Part shown: one piece after another, positions 8,373-17,656 of the stretch
Position numbering within the stretch: position 1 is the first letter of the stretch
Layout: each line of letters starts with the position of its first letter
Source of the DNA: Haloarcula litorea
Lineage (GTDB): Archaea > Halobacteriota > Halobacteria > Halobacteriales > Haloarculaceae
Direction: 5' to 3'
NCBI RefSeq assembly: GCF_029338195.1
Contig: NZ_CP119779.1
Location: forward strand, 3,038,001 to 3,102,000
Length of the DNA stretch: 64,000 bases
Position numbers and translations under genes: made by a program
The notes under the pieces: generated by a model
Told to the model about the DNA's origin: nothing
The model's database searches: none
The model's input: only the letters and a program-made list of their open reading frames with translations

Positions 8373-9791
8373 TCACCGCGCGCGGTCGACCGTGGTCTCC
8401 CCGTCGACGACGACGTTGTAGGCCGCCTCGTCGTCGTTCCAGAGGACCAGCGCGTTCCGCAGCGACAGCAGGTCGCCGTAGTCGGCCTCGCGCAGGTCCT
8501 CGTTCAGCAGCGACGACTCGGTGACGACGGCGAAGACGTCCGTCGACTGGCTCCCGTCGCCGAGCAGGTAGAGCGGGTTCGCGTCCCCCTCCGAGAGGTC
8601 GTGGCTGAGTTTCACGGCGAGGAGGTTCACCCGGTCGGTGACGAACGACTCGGCGTCGCCCAGCGGCGCGTGGTTCCCCCGGTCGGGCGTGATGTCGATC
8701 GCTCGCCGCCCGTCGGTCCGGAGGACGGTGTATGCGTACTGGACGTCGACGTTGACGAACTCGCCGGTGCCGCCGCCGGCGTCGTCGAGTCGGCGCTGGG
8801 TCTCCGGCACCGCCAGATCGGGCTTGCGGTCGAACGACCACGACTCGCTCTCGGGGGCACGGTGGGGCCAGAGCCGCACCGTCGGCGCGTACACCGTCGC
8901 GGGGCCGCCGTCGGCGACGGCCCGCTCGATCTCGCGCAGCCCCGTCGCCGTGTTTCGGTCGGCCGGTTCGAGCGCGACGACGCTGCCGTCGTCGGCCAGC
9001 GCGCCGAGCGCCCGTTCGAGGACCGCTTCGGGGTCCGCGAGTTCGTTCAGGACGCTCCCGAACAGGATCAGGTCGAACTGACCGTCGTCGGCGACCGCCG
9101 CGTCGAGGTCGAACGCCTCGATCCGCTCGCGGTGGACGGTCGGGTGGACGTTCGGCCCGGCGTCATCGACGAGGCGTTCGAGCACGTCGGCGGCGGCGCT
9201 GGGCTCGACGGCGTGGTAGTCCACCAGCGCGTCGTCGGGCACGAGGTCGAACAGGCCAAGCGCCGGCCCGCCGACGCCCGCACCGACGTCCAAGACGCGG
9301 AGGCGCGAGGGGAGCAGGCCGGCGGCCGCGAGGTCCGCGAGGACGTACTGGGCGGCGGCGTAGTAGTCCGGCAGGTGGTAGACGGCGTAGCCGTGGGCGG
9401 TCAGCTCGTCGTAGGTCACGTCCTCGCGCTGGAGGTAGCGCTCCTTCACGTCCCGGACCCGCTCGCGGAGGCGGTCGCCGCTGTCGCCCCGCGCCCACTG
9501 GTGGCCGTAGGCGTCGACCAGCAGGTCCTCGACGCGCTCCTCGTGTTCCTCGGGGAACCGCTCGACGCCGTGGAAGGGGGTCGAGACGGGGGACTCCGGC
9601 GCGGGGACGAACGTCCCGTCGTCCCGCTCGACGAGGCCCAGGTCCAGCGCCTCCTCGCGGAGGACCTGCCGGACGACCGCCGGATGGGGGTCGCCCGCGA
9701 CGTACTCGTGGATCTCCTCGGGGTCGATCGGGCGGACGTGCTGGAGGTACTGGGCGTTCTCTCGGACGCCCTGTCGTGTCTCGTCGTTCAT
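8373..9791 (-). CDS. Rsm22-type class I SAM-dependent methyltransferase
   Basis: A 472-residue protein with an N-terminal helical region (1-165) ending in HLPDYYAAAQYVLADLA, then a Rossmann methyltransferase fold whose SAM loop is RVLDVGAGVGGPALGL, followed by FDLILFGSVLNEL. This order matches the Rsm22 family (mitochondrial small-subunit assembly factors and their prokaryotic relatives), which act on ribosome or rRNA. The C-terminal 150 residues are less conserved. The start at 9791 overlaps the tyrA stop by four bases (ATGA, 9788-9791), so translation of the two is probably coupled. A neighbouring antisense-length frame that reaches 12350 is a reading-frame extension, not a larger gene. Confidence 0.82.
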   Translation of the reverse strand: MNDETRQGVRENAQYLQHVRPIDPEEIHEYVAGDPHPAVVRQVLREEALDLGLVERDDGTFVPAPESPVSTPFHGVERFPEEHEERVEDLLVDAYGHQWARGDSGDRLRERVRDVKERYLQREDVTYDELTAHGYAVYHLPDYYAAAQYVLADLAAAGLLPSRLRVLDVGAGVGGPALGLFDLVPDDALVDYHAVEPSAAADVLERLVDDAGPNVHPTVHRERIEAFDLDAAVADDGQFDLILFGSVLNELADPEAVLERALGALADDGSVVALEPADRNTATGLREIERAVADGGPATVYAPTVRLWPHRAPESESWSFDRKPDLAVPETQRRLDDAGGGTGEFVNVDVQYAYTVLRTDGRRAIDITPDRGNHAPLGDAESFVTDRVNLLAVKLSHDLSEGDANPLYLLGDGSQSTDVFAVVTESSLLNEDLREADYGDLLSLRNALVLWNDDEAAYNVVVDGETTVDRAR

Positions 9792-10516
9792 AGCGAGTCG
9801 TAGAGGTCGGTGAACTCCGCGCGGTCGGCGTCGGCGATGCGGGCGGCGGCGTCGGCGACCCGGTCGGCCCCGTCGAAGGTCGCCTGGATGTCGGCGTACA
9901 CGCGGGCGTCGCCGCCCCGGACCTGCTCGACGAGATCTGCCAGTGCCCCGGAGACCGGCGTGTGGAACCGCTCGGACACGTCGGCGGCCGCGAGGCCGTA
10001 GGCCAGGACCGCGGCGTGGGCGGCCGCCTGGACCGTCTCCATCGCCGCGTCGTGTTCCTGGGCGGTCGTCTCGAAGGTCCGGTTGCCGGCCGCCGCCAGC
10101 GCGCCAAGCAGGGTCTCGACCACCTGCCCGTCGGCGTCGGTCACGACCGCGACGTTCCCCGGGGCGTTGTCTGGGGCGAAGAGCGGGTGGAGGCTCGCAC
10201 GCTGGCTGTCGGGGGCGTGCTCCCGCATCGCCGCGAGCGGTTCGGTCATCACTCCGGTCACGTCGAGGAGCGCCGTCGCGCGGTCGGCGTACGACTCGAT
10301 GGCCGCCTCGGCGACCGGCATCGGGACGGCGACGCAGACGGCGTCGAACCGCTCTTCGGTCGCCGTCGAGACGGCCCGGCCCCCCACCGCCTCGGCGGCG
10401 GCGGTAGCGGCCTCGGCGTCGGTGTCGGCGAACGCGACCGACACCTCGGCGTGGTCCCGTACCGTCCGCGCGAACCACTGTCCCATCGACCCGGCACCGA
10501 CGACGAGGACGTTCAT
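9788..10516 (-). CDS. tyrA: Prephenate dehydrogenase
   Basis: NAD(P)-dependent oxidative decarboxylation of prephenate to 4-hydroxyphenylpyruvate for tyrosine synthesis. The N-terminal VVGAGSMGQW (G7-G12) is the dinucleotide-binding loop; DVTGVMTEPL and LHPLFAPDN match blocks of archaeal TyrA proteins. At 242 residues it is a short, single-domain form without chorismate mutase or ACT domain; a stand-alone chorismate mutase is at 25.0 kb. It is first in its transcript and overlaps the next gene by ATGA. Confidence 0.86.
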   Translation of the reverse strand: MNVLVVGAGSMGQWFARTVRDHAEVSVAFADTDAEAATAAAEAVGGRAVSTATEERFDAVCVAVPMPVAEAAIESYADRATALLDVTGVMTEPLAAMREHAPDSQRASLHPLFAPDNAPGNVAVVTDADGQVVETLLGALAAAGNRTFETTAQEHDAAMETVQAAAHAAVLAYGLAAADVSERFHTPVSGALADLVEQVRGGDARVYADIQATFDGADRVADAAARIADADRAEFTDLYDSL

Positions 10517-10647
10517 GCGCCGAGCGTAGCCCGGCACCGCTCAAAAGCCGTTCGGTCAGCCGCGTCCGCCCCGAGTTCAACGGACGACGAAGCGTCGATA
10601 GCTCTCCGTCGTATCCCGGAGAGGAGAACGTCTCGGCCCGTCCTAAA

Positions 10648-10655
10648 CGCTTATC
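10648..10655 (+). promoter_or_regulatory. TATA-like box for the FAH-family gene
   Basis: CGCTTATC lies 25-32 bases before the ATG at 10680, the spacing expected for a haloarchaeal promoter that gives a leaderless transcript. No Shine-Dalgarno sequence is seen before this ATG. Confidence 0.5.
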
Positions 10656-10679
10656 CGTCGTCCCCGAGTCGTCCGGGGT

Positions 10680-11453
10680 ATGAAGCGCGTTCGATTCCGG
10701 GACACCGCCGGGAACGTCCGTGGCGGCCGCTGGACCGTCGAGGACGGCGAACCGGTCGTCACTGCCGCCGCCGGCCCGTACGGCCGCATCGCGTTCGGCG
10801 ACGAGACGTACGACCCGGACGAGGTGGACATCCTCCCGCCGTGTGAGCCGACCAAGATCGTCTGCATCGGGCGGAACTACGCCGAACACGCCGAGGAGAT
10901 GGACGAGGAGCTCCCGGACCGGCCGATGCTGTTCCTGAAGGCACCGAACGCCGTCGCCTCCCACGGCAAGCGGCTCACCCTGCCCGCGGGCAAGGAGCGC
11001 ATCGACTTCGAGGCGGAACTGGGCGTCGTCATCGGCGAGCAGTGCCGCAACGTCAGCGAGTCCGGGGCGATGGACGTCGTCGCCGGCTACACCTGCGTCA
11101 ACGACATCTCCAACCGCGACGACCAGAACGTCGAGCAGAACTGGGTCCGGGGCAAGGCCTTCGACAACGCCTGTCCCATCGGGCCGCTGGTCGCGACGCC
11201 GGAACACGTCCCGGACGACGCCCACATCGAGTCCCGCGTCAACGGCGAGGTCAGGCAGTCCTCGTCCATCGAGCACCTCATCTTCTCCGTCGAGGAGCTC
11301 ATCGCGGAGATCACCGAGTACATGACTCTCGAACCGGGCGACGTCATCGCCACCGGGACGCCGGAGGGCGTCGGCCCGCTCGAGGACGGCGACGAGGTCG
11401 AGATCGAGGTCGAGGGCGTCGGCACGCTGAAACACTCCGTCAAGATCCCCTGA
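10680..11453 (+). CDS. Fumarylacetoacetate hydrolase family protein
   Basis: A 257-residue FAH-fold enzyme. CIGRNYAEHAEEM, the metal-binding DFEAELGVVIG (E111, E113) and NDISNRDDQ (D142), and the closing segment VIATGTPEGVG are all family blocks. Members hydrolyse or decarboxylate acylpyruvates, oxaloacetate or catechol-pathway intermediates; the exact substrate here is open, with acylpyruvase or oxaloacetate tautomerase/decarboxylase activity the commonest for this short form. It has its own promoter and stands alone. Confidence 0.93.
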   Translation: MKRVRFRDTAGNVRGGRWTVEDGEPVVTAAAGPYGRIAFGDETYDPDEVDILPPCEPTKIVCIGRNYAEHAEEMDEELPDRPMLFLKAPNAVASHGKRLTLPAGKERIDFEAELGVVIGEQCRNVSESGAMDVVAGYTCVNDISNRDDQNVEQNWVRGKAFDNACPIGPLVATPEHVPDDAHIESRVNGEVRQSSSIEHLIFSVEELIAEITEYMTLEPGDVIATGTPEGVGPLEDGDEVEIEVEGVGTLKHSVKIP

Positions 11454-11530
11454 GATCGGCCGTTCGTTCCTTTCCGCCTCTCCGTTCTCGCCGACCACCG
11501 GCGGGACCGTCTCGCGACGGATGACAACCC

Positions 11531-11551
11531 ATAAGTTTAGGCTTGCCAAAA
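11531..11551 (+). promoter_or_regulatory. Promoter with overlapping inverted repeat ahead of the GMC oxidoreductase
   Basis: The TATA-like ATAAGTTTA (11531-11539) is 23-31 bases before the ATG at 11562. Overlapping it is an imperfect inverted repeat, TTTAGGC at 11536-11542 and GCCAAAA at 11545-11551, separated by TT, with one mismatch between arms. The form resembles a DtxR-family metal-repressor operator (TTAGG..CCTAA type). A repressor bound here would cover the TATA box and the start site. The assignment to a regulator is inference. Confidence 0.5.
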
Positions 11552-11561
11552 CACCGGCGAG

Positions 11562-13193
11562 ATGGACCGAACGCCGAGCGAGCGGGCCGACGTCTGCGTC
11601 GTCGGCGCGGGGCCGGCGGGGGCGCTCGTCGCCAGTCGCCTCGCCGGCGACGGCCGCGACGTCGTGGTTCTGGAGGCGGGGCCGCGGTTCGACTTCGAGA
11701 GCCGGCAGCGGCGGATGGAGGAGTCCATCCGGCCGGCCCACGAGGGCTCGGTCTGGGGGATGGGCGGGCCGCGCGACGCCTACAGCGCCAGCGGCGACCG
11801 GTACTATCCGCTGAACGTCGCCCGCGTGAAAGGCGTCGGGGGGACGACGCTGCACTGGCAGGGGATGGTGATGCGGTACCACCCGTCGGACTTCGACGGG
11901 GGCCACGACAACGACGATCCGGCCTGGCCCATCGGCTACGACGACCTCCGGCCGTACTACGCCGAGGCCGAGCGCGCCCTCGGAGTGGCCGGCGACGACG
12001 ACAACCCCTTCGCCCCGGCGCGCGAGGAGCCGTTCCCGATGCCTGGGTTCCCGCCGTCCTACAGCGACTCGCTGTTCGCCGACGCCTGTGAGGAACTCGG
12101 CATCACGATGCACTCGGTCCCCAACGCCCGCAACTCGGAGGGGTACGACGACCGCAGCGCCTGTGTCGGCTACGGCACCTGTCAGCCGGTCTGCCCGTCG
12201 GGCGCGAAGTACGACGCCAGCGCGACGATCGAGGACGCCGAGGCGGCGGGCGCTCGCGTGATCGACCGGGTCCCGGTCCAGCGGGTCGAGACCGACGGCC
12301 AGGGGCGGGCGACCGCGGCCGTGTACGCGACCCCCGACGGCGAGGAACACCGACAGACCGCTCGGGAGTTCGTCCTCGCCGCCGGCGGCGTCGAGATCCC
12401 GCGGCTCCTCCTGCTGTCGCGCTCAGAGGCCCACCCCGACGGGCTCGCGAACTCTTCTGGGCTGGTGGGACACTACTTCATGGACCACCTGTTCGCCGGC
12501 GCAGGCGGGAGCCTCGGCCGGCGCACGCGGCAGAACCACGTCGGCTTCATCACCAGCGAGTGCCACCAGTTCTACGACGACCCCGGACAGGCCGTCGAGC
12601 GGGTCGACGACGGCGAGACGGTCGTGCCGGCCAGCGACGCCGCGCTCTCCCCGATCAAGCTGGAGTTCCTGAACTACGCCGGCCCCTCGCCCGTCGAACT
12701 GGCGCTGTCCGCCGAGCGGTGGGGCGACGACCTGCTCGGCGACCTGCGCGAGGCCTACGGTAACCGGATCGCGATGGGCGGTCTGGTCGGCCAGCCGCCG
12801 CGAAAGGAGAACCGAGTGACGCTGGACACCTCGACGACCGACGACCACGGCAACCCCGTACCCGACATCAAGTGGTCGTGGGGCGAACGCCTCGGTCGTA
12901 CGATGTCCCGCGCCAACGAGATCCAACACGCCGTGCTGGCGGAACTGGGCGCGGACGTCGACTGGACCGTCGGCCCCGAGAACACTGGCCCCGCCTACCA
13001 CCACATGGGGACGACGCGGATGGGGACCGACCCCGACGAGAGCGTCGTCGATCCAGAGCTGCGGACCCACGACGTGGGGAACCTCTCGATCGCCTCCTCG
13101 TCGGTGTTCGTCACTGCGGGGTCGCTGAACCCGACCCTGACGATCGCCGCACTGGCGTTGAAGTGCGCCGACCACGTCGACGAGCGCCTCTGA
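11562..13193 (+). CDS. GMC-family FAD-dependent oxidoreductase
   Basis: A 543-residue flavoprotein of the glucose-methanol-choline family, nearest in form to gluconate dehydrogenase or choline dehydrogenase-like enzymes. The FAD loop is VVGAGPAGALVASRLA (15-20) with the later acidic residue in VVLEAGPR; GTTLHWQGMVMR is the second flavin motif. The C-terminal YHHMGTTRMG holds the probable catalytic His (H480/H481), and AGSLNPTLTIAALA closes the domain. No signal peptide or membrane segment is seen, and no partner cytochrome gene is adjacent. The oxidised alcohol or sugar acid is unknown. Confidence 0.93.
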   Translation: MDRTPSERADVCVVGAGPAGALVASRLAGDGRDVVVLEAGPRFDFESRQRRMEESIRPAHEGSVWGMGGPRDAYSASGDRYYPLNVARVKGVGGTTLHWQGMVMRYHPSDFDGGHDNDDPAWPIGYDDLRPYYAEAERALGVAGDDDNPFAPAREEPFPMPGFPPSYSDSLFADACEELGITMHSVPNARNSEGYDDRSACVGYGTCQPVCPSGAKYDASATIEDAEAAGARVIDRVPVQRVETDGQGRATAAVYATPDGEEHRQTAREFVLAAGGVEIPRLLLLSRSEAHPDGLANSSGLVGHYFMDHLFAGAGGSLGRRTRQNHVGFITSECHQFYDDPGQAVERVDDGETVVPASDAALSPIKLEFLNYAGPSPVELALSAERWGDDLLGDLREAYGNRIAMGGLVGQPPRKENRVTLDTSTTDDHGNPVPDIKWSWGERLGRTMSRANEIQHAVLAELGADVDWTVGPENTGPAYHHMGTTRMGTDPDESVVDPELRTHDVGNLSIASSSVFVTAGSLNPTLTIAALALKCADHVDERL

Positions 13194-13196
13194 GGG

Positions 13197-15146
13197 TCAC
13201 TCGGACCGCCCGCCGTCCGCGAGGTGCTGCCGGTCGGCCCCCGCCGTGCCGGCACCGCCCGCCGCGCCGGTGTCGAACTTCTCGATCATCGCTTCGAGGC
13301 GGCCGACCTGTTCGTCCAGTTGCTCCGCGTTGCGGCTGATCTGCGAGACCGAGGCCGCCTGCTCCTCGGCGGCGGCGGACGCGCGTTCGGTCTCCTCGGC
13401 GGTGGAGCGACTGATGTCGGCCGCCTCCTCGATCATCGACACCGTCTCCTCCGTGCTGGCGGCCTGGTCGTCCGTCGCGTCGCGGATCTCCTGGATGCCG
13501 GCGTCGGTCTCCTCGGCGTTCGTCCTGACCTCGCCGAAGGCCGACACGACCTCCTCGACGCCGTCGACGCTCTCCTCGATGTACCCCTCGGCGTCGCGGA
13601 CCTCGGCGACGGTCGCCTCCGTCTGCGCTTGGGTCTCGGCGATCAGCTCCTCGATCTCAGAGGCGGAGTCGCGGGTCTCCTCGGCCAGTTGCTTGACCTC
13701 GTCGGCGACGACGGCGAACCCCTCGCCGCCACCGCCGTCGCCCGCCCGGGCCGCCTCGATGTTGGCGTTCAGCGCCAGCATATTCGTCTGCTCGGCGATC
13801 TCGCCGATGAGGCCGACGATCTCGCCGATCTCCGCCATCTGGTCGTCGAGGGCCTCGACGTGGTCGACGGTGGCGTCGATGGCCTGCTGGACGTCGCGGG
13901 CGTCCTCGATGGCCGCCTCGGCGGTCGCCTCGCCGTCGGCGGCGATCTCGGTCGTCTCGTGGGACCGCTGAGCGACGGTCTCGGCGGAGGCTGCCACCTC
14001 CTCGACCGTCGCCGACAGGTCCGTCATCTCACCGGAGACCCGTTCGAGCATCTCCCGCTGTTCGTCCGCGCCGGCGGCGATCTCCTGGATGGCCTCGCTG
14101 ACCTCGGTGCTGGCCTGTTTGGCCTCCGCAGTCCCCGCGTTGGCCTCCTCGCTCGCCGTGGCGACGGTCTCGGCGAAGTCGTCGATCGCCCCCATCGCCT
14201 CGGCGGTCTCGTCCAGCATCTCGTTGCACGACTCGGCGATCTGTGTCATCGCTTCGCTCTCGCTGTCGGGGTCGAGCCTGACCGTGAAGTCCCCGTCCGC
14301 GGCGCGGGCCATCGCCGCGCTGTAGTCGTCCGCCTTCTCCTCCAGGTGCGCGACCAGCTCTTCGACCTCCGCCTTCTCGGCTTCGGCCTCGGCCTTGAGC
14401 TGCTGGGCCTCGGCCTTCTCCCGTTCGATCTCCTCGCGGCGCGCCTCGAGGTTCTCGATCTCCTCCGTCTGTGACTGGACCTGTTCGAGCCGCTGCCGGA
14501 CCTCCTCGCGGGAGCGCTCGGTCGAGTACCAGTGTGCCATCAGCGCCGACGCGAGGCCGGTGACGAACAGGCCGTGGATGAGCCCCCAGACCCAGGGGTT
14601 GTTGATCGCCGCCGCGTGGTTGTACACCCGCTCGGGGTTTATCATCCCGAAGACGCCGTGGGTGAACACGACGTAGCCGATCCCCAGGGCGAACGGAGCC
14701 CAGTCCTCGTAGACGGCGACGACCGCCATCGCGACGAAGAAGTGGAAGTGGGCCTCGATGTACCCGCCCGAGAACTGGACCAGGACGACGGAGGAGGCCA
14801 GCAGGCCGGTCGAGGCCAGCGCCGTCCGCACACGACGCGAGAGCTGTGGGACGCTCGCCGCGGCCGAGAACGCCAGCAGGACCCCCAGTTCGAGCCCGAT
14901 CAGCCACAGCGGCGTCTCGGGGATCGTCGCGCCCGTCACCAGCGTCTCCGTCCCGTCGTAGAGGCCAAGCACGAGCAGGAACGGGACGTGAGCCAGGACG
15001 CTCCCGATGATGATCCGGTGACGGCTCCGCCACGTCTCCTCGGGGATCGTATCGCCCGCGGGGATGTACCGGACGAACTCCCGGAGCTTGCTGTTCAGAA
15101 TCTCGACAAGACCAGACCCGGTCCGACTGGTCGTTGCTTGGCCCAT
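13197..15146 (-). CDS. Methyl-accepting chemotaxis transducer with a polytopic membrane sensor
   Basis: A 649-residue chemoreceptor. Residues about 45-215 form five or six membrane helices including [14 protein letters not shown], a segment shared with other prokaryotic membrane sensor domains; a coiled coil (215-275) and a HAMP-like stretch (about 280-330) follow, then a signalling domain to about 630. The hairpin tip [17 protein letters not shown]...[15 protein letters not shown] is canonical except for two extra Gly-rich residues in the turn. It signals through CheW/CheA, whose genes are not in the window. The ligand is unknown. A cheC gene lies 1.3 kb away on the same strand. Confidence 0.93.
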   Translation of the reverse strand: MGQATTSRTGSGLVEILNSKLREFVRYIPAGDTIPEETWRSRHRIIIGSVLAHVPFLLVLGLYDGTETLVTGATIPETPLWLIGLELGVLLAFSAAASVPQLSRRVRTALASTGLLASSVVLVQFSGGYIEAHFHFFVAMAVVAVYEDWAPFALGIGYVVFTHGVFGMINPERVYNHAAAINNPWVWGLIHGLFVTGLASALMAHWYSTERSREEVRQRLEQVQSQTEEIENLEARREEIEREKAEAQQLKAEAEAEKAEVEELVAHLEEKADDYSAAMARAADGDFTVRLDPDSESEAMTQIAESCNEMLDETAEAMGAIDDFAETVATASEEANAGTAEAKQASTEVSEAIQEIAAGADEQREMLERVSGEMTDLSATVEEVAASAETVAQRSHETTEIAADGEATAEAAIEDARDVQQAIDATVDHVEALDDQMAEIGEIVGLIGEIAEQTNMLALNANIEAARAGDGGGGEGFAVVADEVKQLAEETRDSASEIEELIAETQAQTEATVAEVRDAEGYIEESVDGVEEVVSAFGEVRTNAEETDAGIQEIRDATDDQAASTEETVSMIEEAADISRSTAEETERASAAAEEQAASVSQISRNAEQLDEQVGRLEAMIEKFDTGAAGGAGTAGADRQHLADGGRSE

Positions 15147-15167
15147 ACACGAGAAGCGCAGTAACTC

Positions 15168-15175
15168 CTAAAAAC
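15168..15175 (-). promoter_or_regulatory. TATA-like box for the chemotaxis transducer
   Basis: Read on the minus strand this is TTTTTAGG, 22-29 bases before the ATG at 15146, consistent with a leaderless transcript. Confidence 0.45.
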
Positions 15176-15246
15176 GGTTCTCCCCCGAGTATCACATCCT
15201 GTAACCGAAGTTCGCTATCTCTAACAGTTGCCCGTGTTCCCGCCGT

Positions 15247-15708
15247 TCAAGCCGTGTAGAAGAGTCCCAGAATCGCGCCGGCGTCGAGCAGCAACAGGCC
15301 GGCGACGACGGCCGCACCGAGCAGGAACGGGCGAGCCTCACGCGCGGGTTCGCGGACCTTCTGCTGGGCGAAGCCGTCGGAGAGCTTCGAGGCTCCGACC
15401 TCGACCAGCCCCGCGAGCAGGAACCAGAGGACGACCATCGCGACGACGAGGTAGCCCCGCGTCGTCCCGAACAGCGACCCGGCCGTGTACTTCGTCGCCG
15501 CGAGGTGGCCGCCGGTCAGCAACAGGAGGAGGGCGCTGGCCCGCGAGACGGTGGTGAGCTTCCCCGTCACCGTCGACAGCGGGGCGGCGTTGGCGTCCCC
15601 GTCCATCGCCGTCGGGAGGACGGCGTAGGCGACGAACATCACACTGCCCGACCAGAGGCCGGCGAACAGGAGGTGGATCCCGTAGATCGCGGCGTCGACT
15701 GCGCTCAT
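15247..15708 (-). CDS. CopD-like four-helix membrane protein
   Basis: A 153-residue protein with four hydrophobic helices and conserved IHLLFAGLWSGSVMFVAYAVLP at the first helix, resembling the CopD/YebZ copper-resistance membrane domain. A single His in helix 1 and another in helix 2 (GGHLAATKY) could bind metal or haem. Function in copper or haem handling is inference from the fold only. It stands between the transducer and cheC genes on the same strand with separate promoters. Confidence 0.75.
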   Translation of the reverse strand: MSAVDAAIYGIHLLFAGLWSGSVMFVAYAVLPTAMDGDANAAPLSTVTGKLTTVSRASALLLLLTGGHLAATKYTAGSLFGTTRGYLVVAMVVLWFLLAGLVEVGASKLSDGFAQQKVREPAREARPFLLGAAVVAGLLLLDAGAILGLFYTA

Positions 15709-15763
15709 GGTCGGGCCTTAGCCGGCAGCGTCTTGAACGTCGCGGAGTCGGCAGGCGCGTCGC

Positions 15764-16462
15764 CTACCCGTCCCCGAACGCGTCCTCGAAGGTCTCGACC
15801 TCGCCGGACATATCGAGTTCCCGGACCTCGCCCGCTCGGTCCCGCGTCGGCTCGCCCGTCTCGACGTCGCGGTCCAGCTGGTCGATGAGGTGGACGAACG
15901 AACCGGGGTCCGGAACGAGGAAGATGCGCAGGGAGAACGCCGCGTCGGTGTCTTCCACGTCGACCAGCGAGTCGAGGACGATGGTCAGGGAGTCCCGCCG
16001 GACGTGCGAGAGGGCGTCGTCGGCGACGTCCGTCGCCGCCGCCTGCTCGACGGTGGGCGTCGCCATGTCGATCGTCGTCTCCAGCGTGTCGGCGATACCG
16101 TCGATGAACCCCGAGGTGAGGATGTTACACATCTCCTGGACGGCCGACTCCTGTAGCTGCGTGAACTCGCCGTCGACGGCGGACCCCGTCATCAGCGCCG
16201 CGATCTCGGCGGCGGTCGCGGGCGAGAATGTCATCAGGAAGACGCCGTACGGCGGCTCGGTGAGGCGGACGCGGGCGCTGTAGACCTCCCCGCCGCCCAT
16301 CTCGGTCGGGATGTCGCCGGGCTGGACGAACGAGAGGCTCTTGATGTCGACGGTGGCCTCGACGCCCGCCAGCGTCGTCAGCGACCCCGCCACCGCTTCG
16401 GCCCCCTCCTCGATGAGCTCCGTGATGAGGGAGAGCTTCCGGACGTCGATGAGAAGCGGCAT
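15764..16462 (-). CDS. cheC: CheC-family chemotaxis phosphatase
   Basis: A 232-residue protein of the CheC/CheX/FliY group, which dephosphorylates CheY-P. The active-site pattern S-x3-E-x2-N-x22-P is present once: QESAVQEMCN followed exactly 22 residues later by the Pro of DMATP. The second copy of the motif that full CheC proteins carry is not recognisable, so this is a one-site form. The start at 16462 (MPLLIDVRK) is chosen; the much longer open frame upstream is antisense to hisC. No CheD gene is in the window. Confidence 0.87.
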   Translation of the reverse strand: MPLLIDVRKLSLITELIEEGAEAVAGSLTTLAGVEATVDIKSLSFVQPGDIPTEMGGGEVYSARVRLTEPPYGVFLMTFSPATAAEIAALMTGSAVDGEFTQLQESAVQEMCNILTSGFIDGIADTLETTIDMATPTVEQAAATDVADDALSHVRRDSLTIVLDSLVDVEDTDAAFSLRIFLVPDPGSFVHLIDQLDRDVETGEPTRDRAGEVRELDMSGEVETFEDAFGDG

Positions 16463-16542
16463 ACGCCGGCTGGTCGCGTCGTCGGCTGTTATCCCTTTCG
16501 GTGTGTGGGACCAGCACACGACGGCTGTCCGGAGGTGAGCAC

Positions 16543-16550
16543 GCTTAAGC
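16543..16550 (+). promoter_or_regulatory. TATA-like box for the hisC operon
   Basis: GCTTAAGC lies 24-31 bases before the hisC ATG at 16574, the spacing for a leaderless haloarchaeal transcript. Confidence 0.5.
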
Positions 16551-16573
16551 CGCCCGCCCCGCTTGGCACGCCT

Positions 16574-17656
16574 ATGAACCCACGGGACCTCTCCGCGCAC
16601 ACGGTCTATCGAGCGGGACGAGGTATCGAGGAGGTCGCCCGAGAGGTCGGGCTGGACCCCGACGAGATGGTGAAACTGGCGTCGAACGAGAACATGTACG
16701 GTCCCAGTCCGGCGGCGGTCGACGCGATCCGGGCGTCGGCCGAGCGGATGCACTCCTACCCCAAGGCCTCCCACGCCGATCTCGCGGACCGGCTCGCCGA
16801 GGAGTGGGACGTGTCGTCCGAGCAGGTGTGGCTCGGCAACGGCGGCGACGGCGCGCTCGACTGCCTGGCGCGGGCGATGCTCGAACCGGGCGACCGGGTG
16901 CTCGTCCCCACGCCGGGGTTCGCCTACTACGCGATGAGCGCGCGCTACCACCACGGCGAGGTCGCGGAGTTCACGCTCTCGAAGGCCGACGATTTCGCCC
17001 AGACCGCCGACACCGTGCTGGCGGACTACGACGGCGAGCGGATCGTCTACCTCACCAGTCCGAACAACCCCACCGGCAAGGAGTTCTCGACCGACGCGGT
17101 CCGCGAGATCGCCGCGGAGACCGACGAGGAGACGCTCGTCCTGGTCGACGAGGCCTACGAGGAGTTCACGGACACGCCCAGCAAGCGCCCGCTGCTCTCC
17201 GAGCGCGACGACGTGGCGCTCCTCCGGACGTTCTCGAAGGCATACGGCCTGGCCGGCGTCCGCCTGGGGTACGCGCTGGTCCCCGAGGCGTGGGCCGACG
17301 CCTACGCCCGCGTGAACACGCCCTTCTCGGCGAGCGAACTGGCCTGCCGGGCCGGACTGGCCGCCCTGGACGACGACGAGCACGTCGAGAAGTCCGTCGA
17401 GACGGCCGCGTGGGCGCGCGACTACATCGCCGACGAACTCGCCGCGCCGACCTGGGAGAGCGCCGGCAACTTCGTGCTGGCCGAGGTCGGCGACGCCGCG
17501 GCCGTCGCGAACGCGGCACGGGAGCGCGGCGTCATCGTCCGCGACTGCTCCTCGTTCGGTCTCCCGGAGTGTATCCGGATCACCTGCGGGACCCGCGAGG
17601 ACACCCGCCACGCGATCTCGGTCCTGAACGACGTCCTGGAGGTGGCCGAAGCGTGA
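16574..17656 (+). CDS. hisC: Histidinol-phosphate aminotransferase
   Basis: PLP enzyme converting imidazole acetol phosphate to histidinol phosphate. LASNENMYGPSP opens the fold, YLTSPNNPTGKEF binds the cofactor, VDEAYEEF carries the PLP-pyridine Asp, and the Schiff-base lysine is K222 in TFSKAYGLAG. It has 361 residues, normal for the family. A longer frame from 16505 is rejected because it would run through the TATA box. It heads an operon whose next gene begins on its stop codon; no other his gene is in the window, and class I enzymes of this type can also serve aromatic amino acids. Confidence 0.94.
   Translation: MNPRDLSAHTVYRAGRGIEEVAREVGLDPDEMVKLASNENMYGPSPAAVDAIRASAERMHSYPKASHADLADRLAEEWDVSSEQVWLGNGGDGALDCLARAMLEPGDRVLVPTPGFAYYAMSARYHHGEVAEFTLSKADDFAQTADTVLADYDGERIVYLTSPNNPTGKEFSTDAVREIAAETDEETLVLVDEAYEEFTDTPSKRPLLSERDDVALLRTFSKAYGLAGVRLGYALVPEAWADAYARVNTPFSASELACRAGLAALDDDEHVEKSVETAAWARDYIADELAAPTWESAGNFVLAEVGDAAAVANAARERGVIVRDCSSFGLPECIRITCGTREDTRHAISVLNDVLEVAEA
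17638..17645 (+). promoter_or_regulatory. Shine-Dalgarno site inside hisC for the overlapping kinase gene
   Basis: GGAGGTGG, a near-full match to the archaeal anti-Shine-Dalgarno, ends 7 bases before the GTG at 17653. It supports that GTG as the start of the next gene and indicates reinitiation within the operon rather than leaderless translation. Confidence 0.6.

Noticed and set aside
8373-12350. A 1325-codon minus-strand open frame
   Set aside because: Only 8373-9791 is the real Rsm22-like gene. The rest runs antisense through tyrA, the FAH gene and the GMC oxidoreductase; high GC removes stops from antisense frames.
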